This document shows, in pieces, positions 1-15,290 of a DNA stretch of 64,000 nucleotides. Below the pieces are notes generated by a model. The model was not told the origin of the DNA. It did no database searches and was given only the letters and a program-made list of their open reading frames with translations. This stretch comes from Armadillidium nasatum (Eukaryota; Arthropoda; Malacostraca; Isopoda; Armadillidiidae), in assembly GCA_009176605.1 (NCBI GenBank), contig SEYY01000113.1, positions 15,001 to 79,000 on the forward strand, written 5' to 3'. The first letter of the stretch is position 1, and each line of letters starts with the position of its first letter. Both the position numbers and the translations under genes were made by a program.

Positions 1-478
1 AACAATTGGCACTGTAAAAGCATAGGGAACTTTTCTCAGCAAAGTTAAAAGCAAATAAGAGACAAAAGTGAAAAAAAGGAAAAACAAAGACATGGTTGGT
101 AGGTTGGTTGGGAAAAAATTATTATATAAATGCAAATAGAAAACAAAATAATAAAAGTGAATCATGTAAGTGATCTAAATCTTATATATATACATGTTTC
201 ATGACAAATATATCATAACAATAAAATACAAAATGATATAAACATAAGACAAAAGGTTAAATAAACACACAATATAAACATAAGGCAAAAGTTTAAATAA
301 ACACAATATAATCATTAGACAAAAGGTTAAATAAACACACAATAGCACATAACAAAAAATATAAAAAACAATATGTAATTAAGTTAAATAAAAAGAATAT
401 AAAATAATGGCAAACATAAATGAATAATGAAGAAACATAAAATAAAAATAAAATGTGATGATGCATGATTGAATTGTC
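1..478 (-). repeat. Inverted pLTR-type repeat, left arm
   Basis: Reverse complement of 1352-1764; base 1 pairs with about 1760. A unit of about 35 bases (ATAAACATAAGACAAAAGGT and onward) is repeated three times at about 237-345 in this arm but only once in the right arm, so the arms have diverged by a small tandem expansion. Confidence 0.85.
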
Positions 479-884
479 CATATTTGAAAAAGTCTTTTTT
501 TTCTGTATGTGGTTGAAGAGAAACTGTTGTCCTTTCTTGAGATGAGGAAATCTAAAAAGTGTTGAATGTCTTGGGACAGAAAGAAGACTTTATTTTCAAA
601 TTTGGGAATAAATTTTTACAGCCACATTTCTCTAAATTATAAATGTAATAATAGTATTAAAACATAACTCCATAGAGCCTATCACCTTTCTTCCTCCTAC
701 TCTAATTTACATAATGAGCTCCAATTTCCGATATTTTTTTCAACCACAATCTTTACCCTACATCCTTAATAATTAAATTGATCAACTCCTTTCTAACAAA
801 ATTTACACACCTGTAGAAACAATATCCACAGTTCCAAAAAAAGTTATGATGTCAAATTTCCATTTCATGATTACATTCATCACA

Positions 885-1330
885 AGTTAAACAAAGGCCT
901 ATCTAACATTTTATCTTATCATTTTCCACAACTAAATGTCCAGCTTGTCTTTTCTAATTTCACTATAGGTTCCTTTCTCAGTTATAAAGACATATTTCCT
1001 GTTTCCTTGCGTTCCTCCATAATCTATAAATATACCTGTGACCTCTGTAAAGAGGTTTATGTCGGTAGCACTATGCTCCAACTCACCTCTAGAATCAGAG
1101 AGTACAGAGGGATATCTATTCCTATAGATCTGCCTTTAATCCACCCACCATTCTCTAACATTCAAGAACATTGTAACACCCACAAACTTTTAGTCAATCC
1201 TGCTAACTTTGAAATAATAACCCAAAATTCCCAACCTCTCGATTTAATTATACTGGAATCCTTGATTATCTACACAATGATTCCATCTTTAAACAACGAT
1301 AATGGACCTTTCAAGTTGCAGCTTCTTTGA
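885..1330 (+). pseudogene. Penelope-like element C-terminus: linker and GIY-YIG endonuclease
   Basis: The open frame reads through a Penelope-type linker (FPQLNVQLVFSNFTIGSFLS, then KDIFPVSLRSSIIYKYTC) into the nuclease: YKYTCDLCKEVYVGST is the GIY-YIG core with the CxxC typical of these elements, followed by RIREYRG with the catalytic-type Arg. The C-terminal LESLIIYTMIPSLN supplies the conserved Glu and Asn. The stop is TGA at 1328-1330. The 5' RT portion is lost, so I call it a pseudogene although the nuclease frame is open. Confidence 0.8.
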
Positions 1331-1351
1331 TTAATCTTCCTTTATCTCATC

Positions 1352-1764
1352 CCTAATTCAATCATGCATTTACACATTTTATTTTTATTTTGTTTCTTCA
1401 TTATTCATTTATGTTTGCCATAATTTTATATTCTTTTTATTTAACTTTATTACTTAGTTTTTTATATATTTTCTGTTATGTGTCATTGTGTGTTTATTTA
1501 ACCTTTTGTCCTATGTTTATATCATTCTGTATTTTATTGTTATGATATCTTTGTCATGCAACATTCATATATTTAAGATTTAGATCATTTAACACAATTC
1601 ACTTTTGTTATTTTGTTTTCTTTTTGCATTTATATAATAATTTTTTTTCCAACCAACCTACTAACCGTGTCTTTGTTTTTCCTTTTTTTGCACTTTTGTC
1701 TCTTATTTGCTTTTAACTTTTCTGAGAATAGTTCACTATGCTTTTATAGTGCTAATTGTTGATT
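1352..1764 (+). repeat. Inverted pLTR-type repeat, right arm
   Basis: Follows the GIY-YIG stop codon by about 20 bases and mirrors 1-478 with only small differences. AT-rich, no reading frame. Confidence 0.85.
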
Positions 1765-1779
1765 TCCATTTTGTTTGTT

Positions 1780-1818
1780 GTTCCTAAAGATGAGGATAGT
1801 GAAATTTCCTTGAAACAT
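1780..1818 (+). other. Possible decayed hammerhead-like motif
   Basis: Just 3' of the pLTR repeat the sequence AAAGATGAGGA ... TTCCTTGAAAC can pair AGGA with TCCT and ends in GAAAC, resembling the CUGANGA-stem II-GAAA core of the hammerhead ribozymes that Penelope-like elements often carry. The first core box is imperfect, so this is only a resemblance. Confidence 0.2.
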
Positions 1819-1902
1819 TTGATTAAACTTATTAAACAATGTTTAAAGCTTTAGTACAAAACTTTATTGTGAAACTAAAATACCAGAAAAATAGAAATCT
1901 TA

Positions 1903-4245
<2,343 letters not shown>

Positions 4246-4345
4246 ATTTTTTAAAAAAATCAAAAAAATCATGATTTTTTCATAAAAAAAATAATTGATT
4301 TAATCAACTGATTAAATCACTTTGATTTAATCAATGCCAACCCTG
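4246..4345 (-). mobile_element. hAT-like MITE end with GATTAA hexamers
   Basis: Read on the minus strand it begins CAGGGTTGGCATTGATTAAA and continues with repeated GATTAAATC / TTAATC units. CAGGG starts are typical of hAT termini. Only one end is seen; the other may have been lost at the palindrome. Confidence 0.45.
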
Positions 4346-4349
4346 ATTT

Positions 4350-4995
<646 letters not shown>

Positions 4996-4999
4996 GTGT

Positions 5000-5750
5000 G
5001 TGTGTGGGGGGGATGTAGCGCAGTCCAAAGCAATGCAAGTACCCTCCATTGGGCATAAACCGGGGAGTGACAGTATGGTCAAGACCATTCCGTTTCACTC
5101 CGTTCCCCTTTGGCTGGTTCCTTTTCGTGTTTCACCTTCTCAGAGGGTCTCTAGTGTACCCTCGCCTCATATTGGAGTGTCTATGCTCCCACTTCTCCTT
5201 CCCCCGACTCCCTTCTCATGTTCCAGATTTACAAGCGCTTATTCGTACATTACCTTTATAAAAAATAAATAAAAAAAAAAAAAAAAAAAAATATTGGTGA
5301 AACTCAAAACTGTGGGAATGGACCCTCGGAGTTTGCAGAGATCATTGTTACTAAAGTGATACTCCCTTGCATGGAGGCGTACATTCCATATTCTTTCCCT
5401 TCTACTAAACCTAACGAACTTTGGTTTAATTCTGCTTATTCTCGTCCCATTCTCCATAGGTATGATGCCTTCAGGGATTACCGTCGTCTTCAAACTCCAG
5501 AAACTCATTCAATTTATATTTCATCCCGGAATCGTGCAAAATCTATCCTCTACAACACCAAAAACTCTTTTCTTCATTGAAATGCAGTAATCACTTTGGT
5601 TCTTCTTCACGCCCTTCTTGGCATTTTGCAAAAAATGTAACTCTAATTTTGCTTCTTCCTCTTTCCCTCTTCTAATATCCTCCGACGCCATTTTGCCTTC
5701 TTCTAAAGCTGAACTATTCGCTCAGACTTTTGCCTCTAATTCAGCCTTAG
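5000..5750 (+). mobile_element. LINE-A copy 2, endonuclease region deleted, cut by gap
   Basis: The leader (ATGTAGCGCAGT core at 5013; TCAGAGGGTCTC; CTCATATTGGAGTGTC) is followed by an A-run and then, at about 5,315, by GGACCCTCGGAGTTTGCAGA, the pre-RT segment. The deletion joint differs from that in copy 1, so the endonuclease was lost independently. GMEA-type pre-RT sequence (CMEAYIPYSFPSTKPNELWF) continues to the N gap. It has an uninterrupted GGTCAAGACCATT at about 5,079, the empty-site form of the MITE insertion at 59,300. Confidence 0.85.
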
Positions 5751-5850
5751 NNNNNNNNNNNNNNNNNNNNNNNNNNNNNNNNNNNNNNNNNNNNNNNNNN
5801 NNNNNNNNNNNNNNNNNNNNNNNNNNNNNNNNNNNNNNNNNNNNNNNNNN
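5751..5850. other. Assembly gap of 100 N
   Basis: Exactly 100 unknown bases, the usual placeholder for a scaffold join of unknown size. The large palindrome begins at the first base after it. Confidence 0.99.
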
Positions 5851-6459
5851 TATTACATTTATAAACAATAACTATCACATATACTAAAGATCTTTCTCAT
5901 CTTAAAAGTTAAAGTGCAAGGTTTTCTGTTGCATTTTACCTCTAGAACACCCTTATTAAGAGAAAGTATAGTTGGATTCTGCCTGTCCTAGTTATGCTTT
6001 GGTATGTTGAAAATATCCTAGTGAAACTGTTCATCCTCAAAGCCCTAAGATTTGATGGGATGAAATTCAGATAATAGCTTCAGTAATTTATTTCAGATAA
6101 ATTACATCACATGGTATAAGCAAAGACTTCAAAAAATCATTCACTATTTTTTCAAAGTTGCGACTTAAGACACCTCAACAAGTTTTACTAAATACTCTTA
6201 AAATTCAGACTTCCATGCTGCTACTTCTGATTGGTTCAAATAACTATTAAAATTCTAATCTTTTATCTGTTCTCTTATTTGAGGTCCTACAAAGATCCAT
6301 CTCTGGTCTTTAAATCACTAATTCTCTGAAATTTTCTTTATACACATTTAAATCGAAGTTCACTTTGAACCAAATTTAAACAAAGTTCTTTATAATATTG
6401 AGTGAAGGTAGATACACTCTTTCTAGGACCAACAAGTGATACATTACCCTATCTTCAAA

Positions 6460-7210
6460 CTTTTTTCTCCTTTTAATTAATGATTTCTCTGTAATTCCAT
6501 CACCAATAAATTCCTATGCTCACACAACTTCATTCACATTTTAAATGACATTCCAGCAAACAACAAATAACCAATGCCACAACAGTGGTCTTGAGCAAAT
6601 AACATCCGATCTTTCTCAAATTTCTAATTGGTAAGAGAAAACACTACGTTTTATGCTTAAAAAAAAAAACACAACACACACACACACTTTCTTTATCTTT
6701 TTATGCTATGCAGTTTTCACACAACAACCTTTAAAAATGCAGAGCTCAAATCTTTATCTTGCTCTTTCTTGAAGGATCACAATACTCTCTTACTTAACTT
6801 TAAGAGGTTGGGTGTTCTGGTGTGTATACCTTTGAAATTTTATATTCACTCATAAAATATTTATAGGAATGTCATTCACCCCTTTATCGAGTATGCTTCA
6901 CACATCTGAGATAATTCTACTAATGCAGCAATCTATGAAAGGAAGAGTTTAGGTCTTTTTACCTTAACTCTTTAGCTGACTCTTTCCAATCTCTTTCTTC
7001 TTATTTAACTGCTGCACCAATTTCCTTTAATTATTGCTATTGCAAGAGACCCAGTTCTGAACTTTCCAGTCTTATACCTCTTCATCTGAGAGCTCATGCA
7101 ACAATCCATATAACAATGTCTCATTCTTCCTTTGTCCCCTGAATTAACCACTATTTTCACTCTTACATGTACTTCACTGGTAAATTCTTGAGCACACTCA
7201 AATTTTCTAT
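6460..7210 (+). mobile_element. LINE-A 3' fragment in left palindrome arm
   Basis: Decayed match to the RT end and C-terminus of LINE-A. INSYAH at about 6,510 corresponds to the YADD region, and TCTTTCTCAAATTTCTAATT to the DLSSISNW-type block. GAGGTTGGGTGTTCT, GAGTATGCTTCACACATCTG and ACTCTTTCCAATCTCTTTCT follow as in 62,090-62,300. Many stops. Confidence 0.75.
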
Positions 7211-7271
7211 TTTCTCAACTACCTTTGACTTACACACTTTCAAATCCATGTATAATATGTATATGTATGTA

Positions 7272-7475
7272 CAGTCGTGAACAAAGTTCGTTCTATTAGG
7301 CTGGAAATAAATATTTATATAAAATGGGGATCATTTCAGGTTCAGCCAAAAACAGTTCAATTAAGCCCCTCTCAATGTTTTTATTGTCTTTTTATTCAAA
7401 ATAGAGCTTTTATGAAATGATTTCCATTTATATAAATATTTATTTATAATAGGAACGAACTTTTGTTCACAACTG
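7272..7475. mobile_element. Tc1/mariner-type MITE, left arm
   Basis: Ends CAGTCGTGAACAAAGTTCG and GAACTTTTGTTCACAACTG are inverted repeats flanked by TA on both sides (7270-7271, 7476-7477). A second nested inverted pair (AAATATTTATATAAA) lies inside. No coding capacity; 204 bases. Confidence 0.8.
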
Positions 7476-8189
7476 TACATATGTATGAACTTATGAGTTG
7501 GTGGTACCAGGAACTTTTGTGCATTAAAAATGTAAGTTTTGGGGACATTTTGTTTAATGAGGGTCATATTGGGGATGAGCCTGAAACATAAAACTGTCAG
7601 AAATTAATTGAAAACCACATACCACCACCCATACAAGCCTGGCCAGTTTGGATTATGTACGTTACCTCAATGATCCGAGCGCCATATACCATAATACGAG
7701 CAGTGGCCTTTTAAATTAATTACTCTCGCAGAGTTACTAACTGTCACTTTTGTTCTTTGATGAACTTTGGGATGAGAGGTTGTTGTTGTTACATTAATAG
7801 AAGGGTTAGACAAACTTAAATATAACTATTTGGATGAGTTAACGTATATAGTGAATTAAATTGATAACTATATTTTAAGGTACTAATTTTGGAGTCAGTT
7901 CCAAATTTGGAGCTCGTATGCACCTGAGAGAAAAAATTTCTTAACTGATGTTAAGGCCACATGAGTAGTGTGGGATAATTTTGAACTGCAAATTATGCAA
8001 TTATTTGTTTAAGCTACACCATATATTTAAGCTGAATCACAATTGAGCAGGCAAGCGAAACAAACTATCTCCTCTGACAAATTACCAGTTAAGTACACAT
8101 ACCACTCATTCCTAAATAACCTGTAGTTCATGTAATTAAGAACCTACACAAATATTCATATTTGTGTATGTGGTATCATTCTTATTAAT

Positions 8190-8720
8190 TTATATTTTCA
8201 TAAATTGTGTATAGGGATTCATTAGTTGCACCATACATAAATAGTCATATTCGTGTTTGAGGTTGCAATTACTGATCAAATAATTATATTTGTGTATGAT
8301 ATCAAAATATGTATAATTCAGCAATACACAGATATTTATATCTGCATATGCAATTAGATTATTTTGTGAATAGGGATTCATTAGTTGCACCATACATAGT
8401 CATATTCATGTATGCAGTAGCAATTATTGATCAAATAATTATATTTGTGTATGATGATATCAAAATTTGTATAATTGAGTACTACACAGTTATTTATATC
8501 TGTGTATGCAATTAGATTATTTTGTGAGTAAAGATTTATTAGTTGCACCATACATAAATAGTCATATTCGTGTATGAGGTTGTAATTATTGATCAAATAT
8601 TTATATTTGTGTATGACAAAAATTTGTATAATTGAGATATTTTTGTATATAGAATATATATAGAGATAGAATTGTATAATTTGAGATAACACAGATATTT
8701 AAATCTGTGTATGCAATTGA
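8190..8720. repeat. About 160-bp tandem repeat, left arm
   Basis: The unit starting ATTAGTTGCACCATACAT recurs at about 8,221, 8,381 and 8,539, roughly three copies. It contains the self-complementary motifs ACACAGATATTTATATCTG and AAATAATTATATTTGTGTATG. Confidence 0.85.
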
Positions 8721-9303
8721 AATATTTCATTGTAAGTCATTGGAGCATACAAAAATATATTTTTTTTTATTTATATTTTTGTATATAATTAATAGTTTGG
8801 TTGTCGTCATAACAATTCTGGTTTGCACACTTATTTCTATTAGTAAATGGTTTTTCGAGTCTGTATTTATATTCCAGTAAATTTATATATTAGTGGGGTG
8901 TATTTTCATTTAGTAGATAGTATCCTGCGTTCTTCCTGTAGTTATGTTTTTTAACTGTTCTGATTCATGTAAAGCCATCTGTTAGAGTCACGAGTCATAA
9001 GTCATAGGTATTGGAAGTTTCATTGGCAATTCTTCTTTGATTCACCCAGGCCATGTTAAGGGTGGAGAAGCTTGCAACACGAGGATCCTAAACCAGACCT
9101 GAGTGTCTGCCTTATCTTGTTGTGTAACTAAAGTAAGAGTGAGGGAAGTGCTGTTGATTGTCGAGTCTTTGGTCTTCAATATGAAGGGGAGGGTTGAAGG
9201 ATTGTAAAGAAGAGGCGGTATTTCTCCTTTACAATATTATTATTGCCGAGTTGCTAAAATGTCACTTTTGTTCTTTAATGAACTTTGGGATGAGAGGCTG
9301 CTA

Positions 9304-9344
<41 letters not shown>

Positions 9345-9356
9345 TATTATATTATT
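9304..9356. repeat. (TTA)n array, left arm
   Basis: Trinucleotide run with two phase slips; its mirror is at 11,742. It is preceded by a 50-base segment (GTCACTTTTGTTCTTT ... GATGAGAGG) that also occurs at about 7,733-7,783. Confidence 0.95.
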
Positions 9357-9537
9357 GGGCCTAATGAAGATCATGCATCCTTGAGATTGTTCCATTTTTC
9401 AGCCAGAAAGCATTTCTGAAGAAGGGTTTCAGAATATCTTTTGTTTATCATTTCACATTTTCATGCATTTTCAAGCAGATTCAAAATCAGAATCAGAGAT
9501 GAAGCCGGAGTTGGCATTGGAGTCTGAACCACAATTT

Positions 9538-9538
<1 letters not shown>

Positions 9539-9619
<81 letters not shown>

Positions 9620-9633
9620 TTATATATATATAG
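9539..9633. repeat. (TA)n array, left arm
   Basis: Followed by GGGTGGCATC. Mirrored at 11,463. Confidence 0.97.
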
Positions 9634-9744
9634 GGTGGCATCTTAAACTAAAGGGCATAGTCCTATCAATGCAACTTTTTTTTAAGGGGTTAGACCCTTT
9701 CACATCGAGTTGGTTGTACTCCATCATTTATCTCTTCTTCCTCC

Positions 9745-10370
9745 TCAGCTCAATCATCACTTTAAAACTTTTCGACTCTGGCTTAGCTATGATTCAGACT
9801 CCATCATTTTAAAGTTTTAAGGCTTCGGTTAAGGCTCCGATTCTGCTCCCATCATTTTAAAACATTATATATCAAGCTTAGGTTCAGATTCTGGCTCTAT
9901 AATTTTACAGCTTATAGCCTGCTTAAGCTACGACTCTGACTCTGTCATTTAAAAATTTTGACACTAGCTTTGGCTCTGACCCCAGCTCCATCATTTCAAA
10001 GCTTATAGCTCCGGCTTAAACTAAGACTCTGACTCCATCATTTTAAAATTTTAACTTCAGCTTAGGCTCTGACTCCAGCTAAATTTAAAACTGACTCCAT
10101 CTTTTCATGAATCAAGATTAGGCTCTGACTCTAGCTCCATTAAAACATGGCTCCAGCTTAAGCTACAACTCTGACTACATCATTTTTAAATTTCATGACT
10201 CCAGCTTAGGCTCTGTCTTTGGTTCCATCATTTAAAAACTTAATAGCTCCAGCTCATTTTCCTACTACTGCTCCTTCATTTTAAGATTTTATGGCTCAGG
10301 TTGAGGCACTGACTCTGGCTCAGTCACTTTAAAACTTTGTAGCTCCAGCTTAGGCTCTGACTAATAAAAA
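9745..10370. repeat. About 48-bp degenerate tandem repeat (CTCCATCATTTTAAA)
   Basis: About 13 units, each with CATCATTTTAAA, a TAGCTCCAGCTTAGGCTC-like part and a GACTC. Neighbouring units differ at many positions, so the array is old, yet its mirror copy is nearly identical to it. Confidence 0.85.
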
Positions 10371-10507
10371 AAATTTAATGAATTGAATTTTTTTTATTAT
10401 TATTTTTCTCTAGATACCTCTCCACCTATAAAAGAATGTCTTTGCTCCTGCTTGGGCTCCATCCAAACAATTACACTCCACATCCAGAAGAGCTGCACTC
10501 ATATACA

Positions 10508-10547
<40 letters not shown>

Positions 10548-10847
10548 TAATATATATAGATATATATATATTATATATATATATATATTTATAGATTTGT
10601 TAATTGTTGAGGAGAGATTCAGGAGGAGACGAAAAATTGAAAAATATTTGTGACAGACCAATAATGGAGCTAAAAATCTTAAGTAGTCGAAGTGTAACTC
10701 AGGCTCAAAGGGATTAAAAGAAAGAATTATCTTTTATAAATGTATCATTTATATATTAATATATATTAAAAATTTATAAGTTTAGCTTAAACTGGAGCCA
10801 TGTTTTAAGGATAGAGTCAGACCTAACCTGATTCTATTGTATATTAG
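10246..10847. other. Palindrome spacer
   Basis: The only part of 5,851-15,290 without a mirror copy. It holds the last units of the 48-bp repeat, a (TA)n array (10,510-10,590) and the first right-hand repeat units. Nothing coding seen. Confidence 0.8.
10510..10590. repeat. (TA)n array at palindrome centre
   Basis: Interrupted TA run at the axis of the large palindrome (about 10,545-10,570). Confidence 0.95.
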
Positions 10848-11345
10848 CTATTAAGTTTTTAAATGATGGAACCAAAGACAGAGCCTAAGCTGGAGTCATG
10901 AAATTTAAAAATGATGTAGTCAGAGTTGTAGCTTAAGCTGGAGCCATGTTTTAATGGAGCTAGAGTCAGAGCCTAATCTTGATTCATGAAAAGATGGAGT
11001 CAGTTTTAAATTTAGCTGGAGTCAGAGCCTAAGCTGAAGTTAAAATTTTAAAATGATGGAGTCAGAGTCTTAGTTTAAGCCGGAGCTATAAGCTTTGAAA
11101 TGATGGAGCTGGGGTCAGAGCCAAAGCTAGTGTCAAAATTTTTAAATGACAGAGTCAGAGTCGTAGCTTAAGCAGGCTATAAGCTGTAAAATTATAGAGC
11201 CAGAATCTGAACCTAAGCTTGATATATAATGTTTTAAAATGATGGGAGCAGAATCGGAGCCTTAACCGAAGCCTTAAAACTTTAAAATGATGGAGTCTGA
11301 ATCATAGCTAAGCCAGAGTCGAAAAGTTTTAAAGTGATGATTGAG
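10800..11345. repeat. About 48-bp degenerate tandem repeat, right arm
   Basis: Reverse-complement form (TTTAAAATGATGGAGTCAGA) of the 9,745-10,370 array. Confidence 0.85.
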
Positions 11346-11457
11346 CTGAGGAGGAAGAAGAGATAAATGATGGAGTACAACCAACTCGATGTGAAAGGGT
11401 CTAACCCCTTAAAAAAAAGTTGCATTGATAGGACTATGCCCTTTAGTTTAAGATGCC

Positions 11458-11561
<104 letters not shown>

Positions 11562-11741
11562 AAATTGTGGTTCAGACTCCAATGCCAACTCCGGCTTCAT
11601 CTCTGATTCTGATTTTGAATCTGCTTGAAAATGCATGAAAATGTGAAATGATAAACAAAAGATATTCTGAAACCCTTCTTCAGAAATGCTTTCTGGCTGA
11701 AAAATGGAACAATCTCAAGGATGCATGATCTTCATTAGGCC

Positions 11742-11742
11742 C

Positions 11743-11794
<52 letters not shown>
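11742..11794. repeat. (TAA)n array, right arm
   Basis: Mirror of the (TTA)n at 9,304. Confidence 0.95.
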
Positions 11795-12359
11795 TAGCAG
11801 CCTCTCATCCCAAAGTTCATTAAAGAACAAAAGTGACATTTTAGCAACTCGGCAATAATAATATTGTAAAGGAGAAATACCGCCTCTTTTACAATCCTTC
11901 AACCCTCTTCATTTGAAGACTAAAGATTCGACAATCAACAGCACTTCCTTCACTGTTAATTTAGTTGCACAACAAGATTAGGCAGACACTCAGGTCTGGT
12001 TTAGGATCCTCGTTTTGCAAGCTTCTCCACCCTTAACATGGCCTGGGTGAATCAAAGAAAAATTGCCAATGAAACTTCCAATACCTATGACTTATGACTC
12101 GTGACTCAACAGATGGCTTTACATGAATCAGAACAGTTAAAAAACATACTACAGGAAGACGCAGGATACTATCTACTAAATGAAAATACACCCCACTAAT
12201 ATATAAATTTACTGGAATATAAATACAGACTCGAAAAACCATTTACTAATAGAAATAAGTGTGCAAACCAGAATTGTTATGACGACAACCAAACTATTAA
12301 TTATATACAAAAATATAAATAAAAAAAAAAATATATTTTTGTATGCTCCAATGACTTAC

Positions 12360-12900
12360 AATGAAATATTTCAATTGCATACACAGATTTAAATATCTGT
12401 GTTATCTCAAATTATACAATTCTATCTCTATATATATTCTATATACAAAAATATCTCAATTATACAAATTTTTGTCATACACAAATATAAATATTTGATC
12501 AATAATTACAACCTCATACACGAATATGACTATTTATGTATGGTGCAACTAATAAATCTTTACTCACAAAATAATCTAATTGCATACACAGATATAAATA
12601 ACTGTGTAGTACTCAATTATACAAATTTTGATATCATCATACACAAATATAATTATTTGATCAATAATTGCTACTGCATACATGAATATGACTATGTATG
12701 GTGCAACTAATGAATCCCTATTCACAAAATAATCTAATTGCATATGCAGATATAAATATCCGTGTATTGCTGAATTATACATATTTTGATATCATACACA
12801 AATATAATTATTTGATCAGTAATTGCAACCTCAAACACGAATATGACTATTTATGTATGGTGCAACTAATGAATCCCTATACACAATTTATGAAAATATA
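12360..12900. repeat. About 160-bp tandem repeat, right arm
   Basis: Mirror of 8190-8720 with only isolated base changes. Confidence 0.85.
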
Positions 12901-13642
12901 AATTAATAAGAATGATACCACATACACAAATATGAATATTTGTGTAGGTTCTTAATTACATGAACTACAGGTTATTTAGGAATGAGTGGTATGTGTACTT
13001 AACTGGTAATTTGTCAGAGGAGATAGTTTGTTTCGCTTGCCTGCTCAATTGTGATTCAGCTTAAATATATGGTGTAGCTTAAACAAATAATTGCATAATT
13101 TGCAGTTCAAAATTATCCCACACTACTCATGTGGCCTTAACATCAGTTAAGAAATTTTTTCTCTCAGGTGCATACGAGCTCCAAATTTGGAACTGACTCC
13201 AAAATTAGTACCTTAAAATATAGTTATCAATTTAATTCACTATATACGTTAACTCATCCAAATAGTTATATTTAAGTTTGTCTAACCCTTCTATTAATGT
13301 AACAACAACAACCTCTCATCCCAAAGTTCATCAAAGAACAAAAGTGACAGTTAGTAACTCTGCGAGAGTAATTAATTTAAAAGGCCACTGCTCGTATTAT
13401 GGTATATGGCGCTCGGATCATTGAGGTAACGTACATAATCCAAACTGGCCAGGCTTGTATGGGTGGTAATGGGGACTTAACATTTTTTCCCCATCTTCTG
13501 TGGTTTTCAATTAATTTCTGACAGTTTTATGTTTCAGGCTCATCCCCAATATGACCCTCATTAAACAAAATGTCCCCAAAACTTACATTTTTAATGCACA
13601 AAAGTTCCTGGTACCACCAACTCATAAGTTCATACATATGTA

Positions 13643-13854
13643 CAGTTGTGAACAAAAGTTCGTTCCTATTAGGCTGCAAATAAATATTTATATAAAATAG
13701 AAATCATTTCATAAAAGCTCTATTTTGAATAAAAAGACAATAAAAACATTGAGAGGGGCTTAATTGAACTGTTTTTGGCTGAACCTGAAATGATCCCCAT
13801 TTTATATAAATATTTATTTCCAGCCTAATAGGAACGAACTTTTGTTCACGACTG
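13643..13854. mobile_element. Tc1/mariner-type MITE, right arm
   Basis: Mirror copy of 7272-7475, flanked by TA at 13,641-13,642 and 13,855-13,856. 212 bases. Confidence 0.8.
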
Positions 13855-13889
13855 TACATACATATACATATTATACATGGCATTTGAAA

Positions 13890-14650
13890 GTGTGTAAGTC
13901 AAAGGTAGTTGAGAAAATAGAAAATTTGAGTGTGCTCAAGAATTTACCAGTGAAGTACATGTAAGAGTGAAAATAGTGGTTAATTCAGGGGACAAAGGAA
14001 GAATGAGACATTGTTATATGGATTGTTGCATGAGCTCTCAGATGAAGAGGTATAAGACTGGAAAGTTCAGAACTGGGTCTCTTGCAATAGCAATAATTAA
14101 AGGAAATTGGTGCAGCAGTTAAATAAGAAGAAAGAGATTGGAAAGAGTCAGCTAAAGAGTTAAGGTAAAAAGACCTAAACTCCTTCCTTTCATAGATTGC
14201 TGCATTAGTAGAATTATCTCAGATGTGTGAAGCATACTCGATAAAGGGGTGAATGACATTCCTATAAATATTTTATGAGTGAATATAAAATTTCAAAGGT
14301 ATACCACACCAGAACACCCAACCTCTTAGAAGTTAAGTAAGAGAGATTTGTGATCCTTTCAAGAAAGAGCAAGAATAAAGATTTGAGCTCTGCATTTTTA
14401 AAGGTGTTTTTAGTTGTGTGAAAACTGCATAGAATAAAAAGATAAAGAAAGTGTGTGTGTGTGTGTGTGTTTTTTTTTTAAGCATAAAAAACGTAGTGTT
14501 TTCTCTGTACCAATTAGAAATTTGAGAAAGATCGGATGTTATTTGCTCAAGACCACTGTTGTGGCATTGGTTATTTGTTGTTTGCTGGAATGTCATTTAA
14601 AATGTGAATGAAGTTGTGTGAGCATAGGAATTTATTGGTGATGGAATTAC
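13890..14650 (-). mobile_element. LINE-A 3' fragment in right palindrome arm
   Basis: Mirror copy of 6,460-7,210; the insertion therefore predates the duplication that made the palindrome. Confidence 0.75.
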
Positions 14651-15290
14651 AGAGAAATCATTAATTAAAAGGAGAAAAAAGTTGAAGATAAGGGTAATGT
14701 ATCACTTGTTGGTCTAGAAAGAGTGTATCTACCTTCACTCAATATTATAAAGAACTTTGTTTAAATTCTGGTTCAAAGTGAACTTCGATTTAAATGTGTA
14801 TAAAGAAAATTTCAGAGAATTAGTGATTTAAAGACCAGAGATGGATCTTTGTAGGACCTCAAATAAGAGAACAGATAAAAGATTAGAATTTTAATAGTTA
14901 TTTGAACCAATCAGAAGTAGCAGCATGGAAGTCTGAATTTTAAGAGTATTTAGTAAAACTTGTTGAGGTGTCTTAAGTCGCAACTTTGAAAAAATAGTGA
15001 ATGATTTTTTGAAGTCTTTGCTTATACCATGTGATGTAATTTATCTGAAATAAATTACTGAAGCTATTATCTGAATTTCATCCCATCAAATCTTAGGGCT
15101 TTGAGGATGAACAGTTTCACTAGGATATTTTCAACATACCAAAGCATAACTAGGACAGGCAGAATCCAACTATACTTTCTCTTAATAAGGGTGTTCTAGA
15201 GGTAAAATGCAACAGAAAACCTTGCACTTTAACTTTTAAGATGAGAAAGATCTTTAGTATATGTGATAGTTATTGTTTATAAATGTAATA

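Larger units (their letters stand above)
1..1764 (+). mobile_element. Penelope-like retroelement fragment with inverted terminal repeats
   Basis: A GIY-YIG endonuclease reading frame (885-1330) sits between two inverted copies of the same AT-rich sequence (1-478 and 1352-1764). Penelope-like elements carry such pLTR repeats, often with an inverted copy upstream, and end their single ORF with a GIY-YIG domain. The reverse transcriptase part is missing: bases 479-880 show no clear RT motif. The element probably continues left of the window because the repeat runs to base 1. Confidence 0.8.
5851..10245 (+). repeat. Large palindrome, left arm
   Basis: Reverse complement of about 10,848-15,290; base 5851 pairs with 15,290. 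Sampled stretches are almost identical (for example 8641-8760 against 12,340-12,450 with no difference seen), with rare single changes, microsatellite length changes and a 35-base extra segment near 13,470 in the right arm. It holds a LINE-A fragment, a Tc1-like MITE and three tandem repeats. Bases 7,480-8,190 and 8,720-9,300 are AT-rich with nothing recognisable. Confidence 0.95.

Noticed and set aside
8190-8720. Regularly spaced repeats as a CRISPR array
   Set aside because: Units are about 160 bp with no separate variable spacers, in animal DNA and mirrored at 12.4-12.9 kb; an ordinary tandem repeat.
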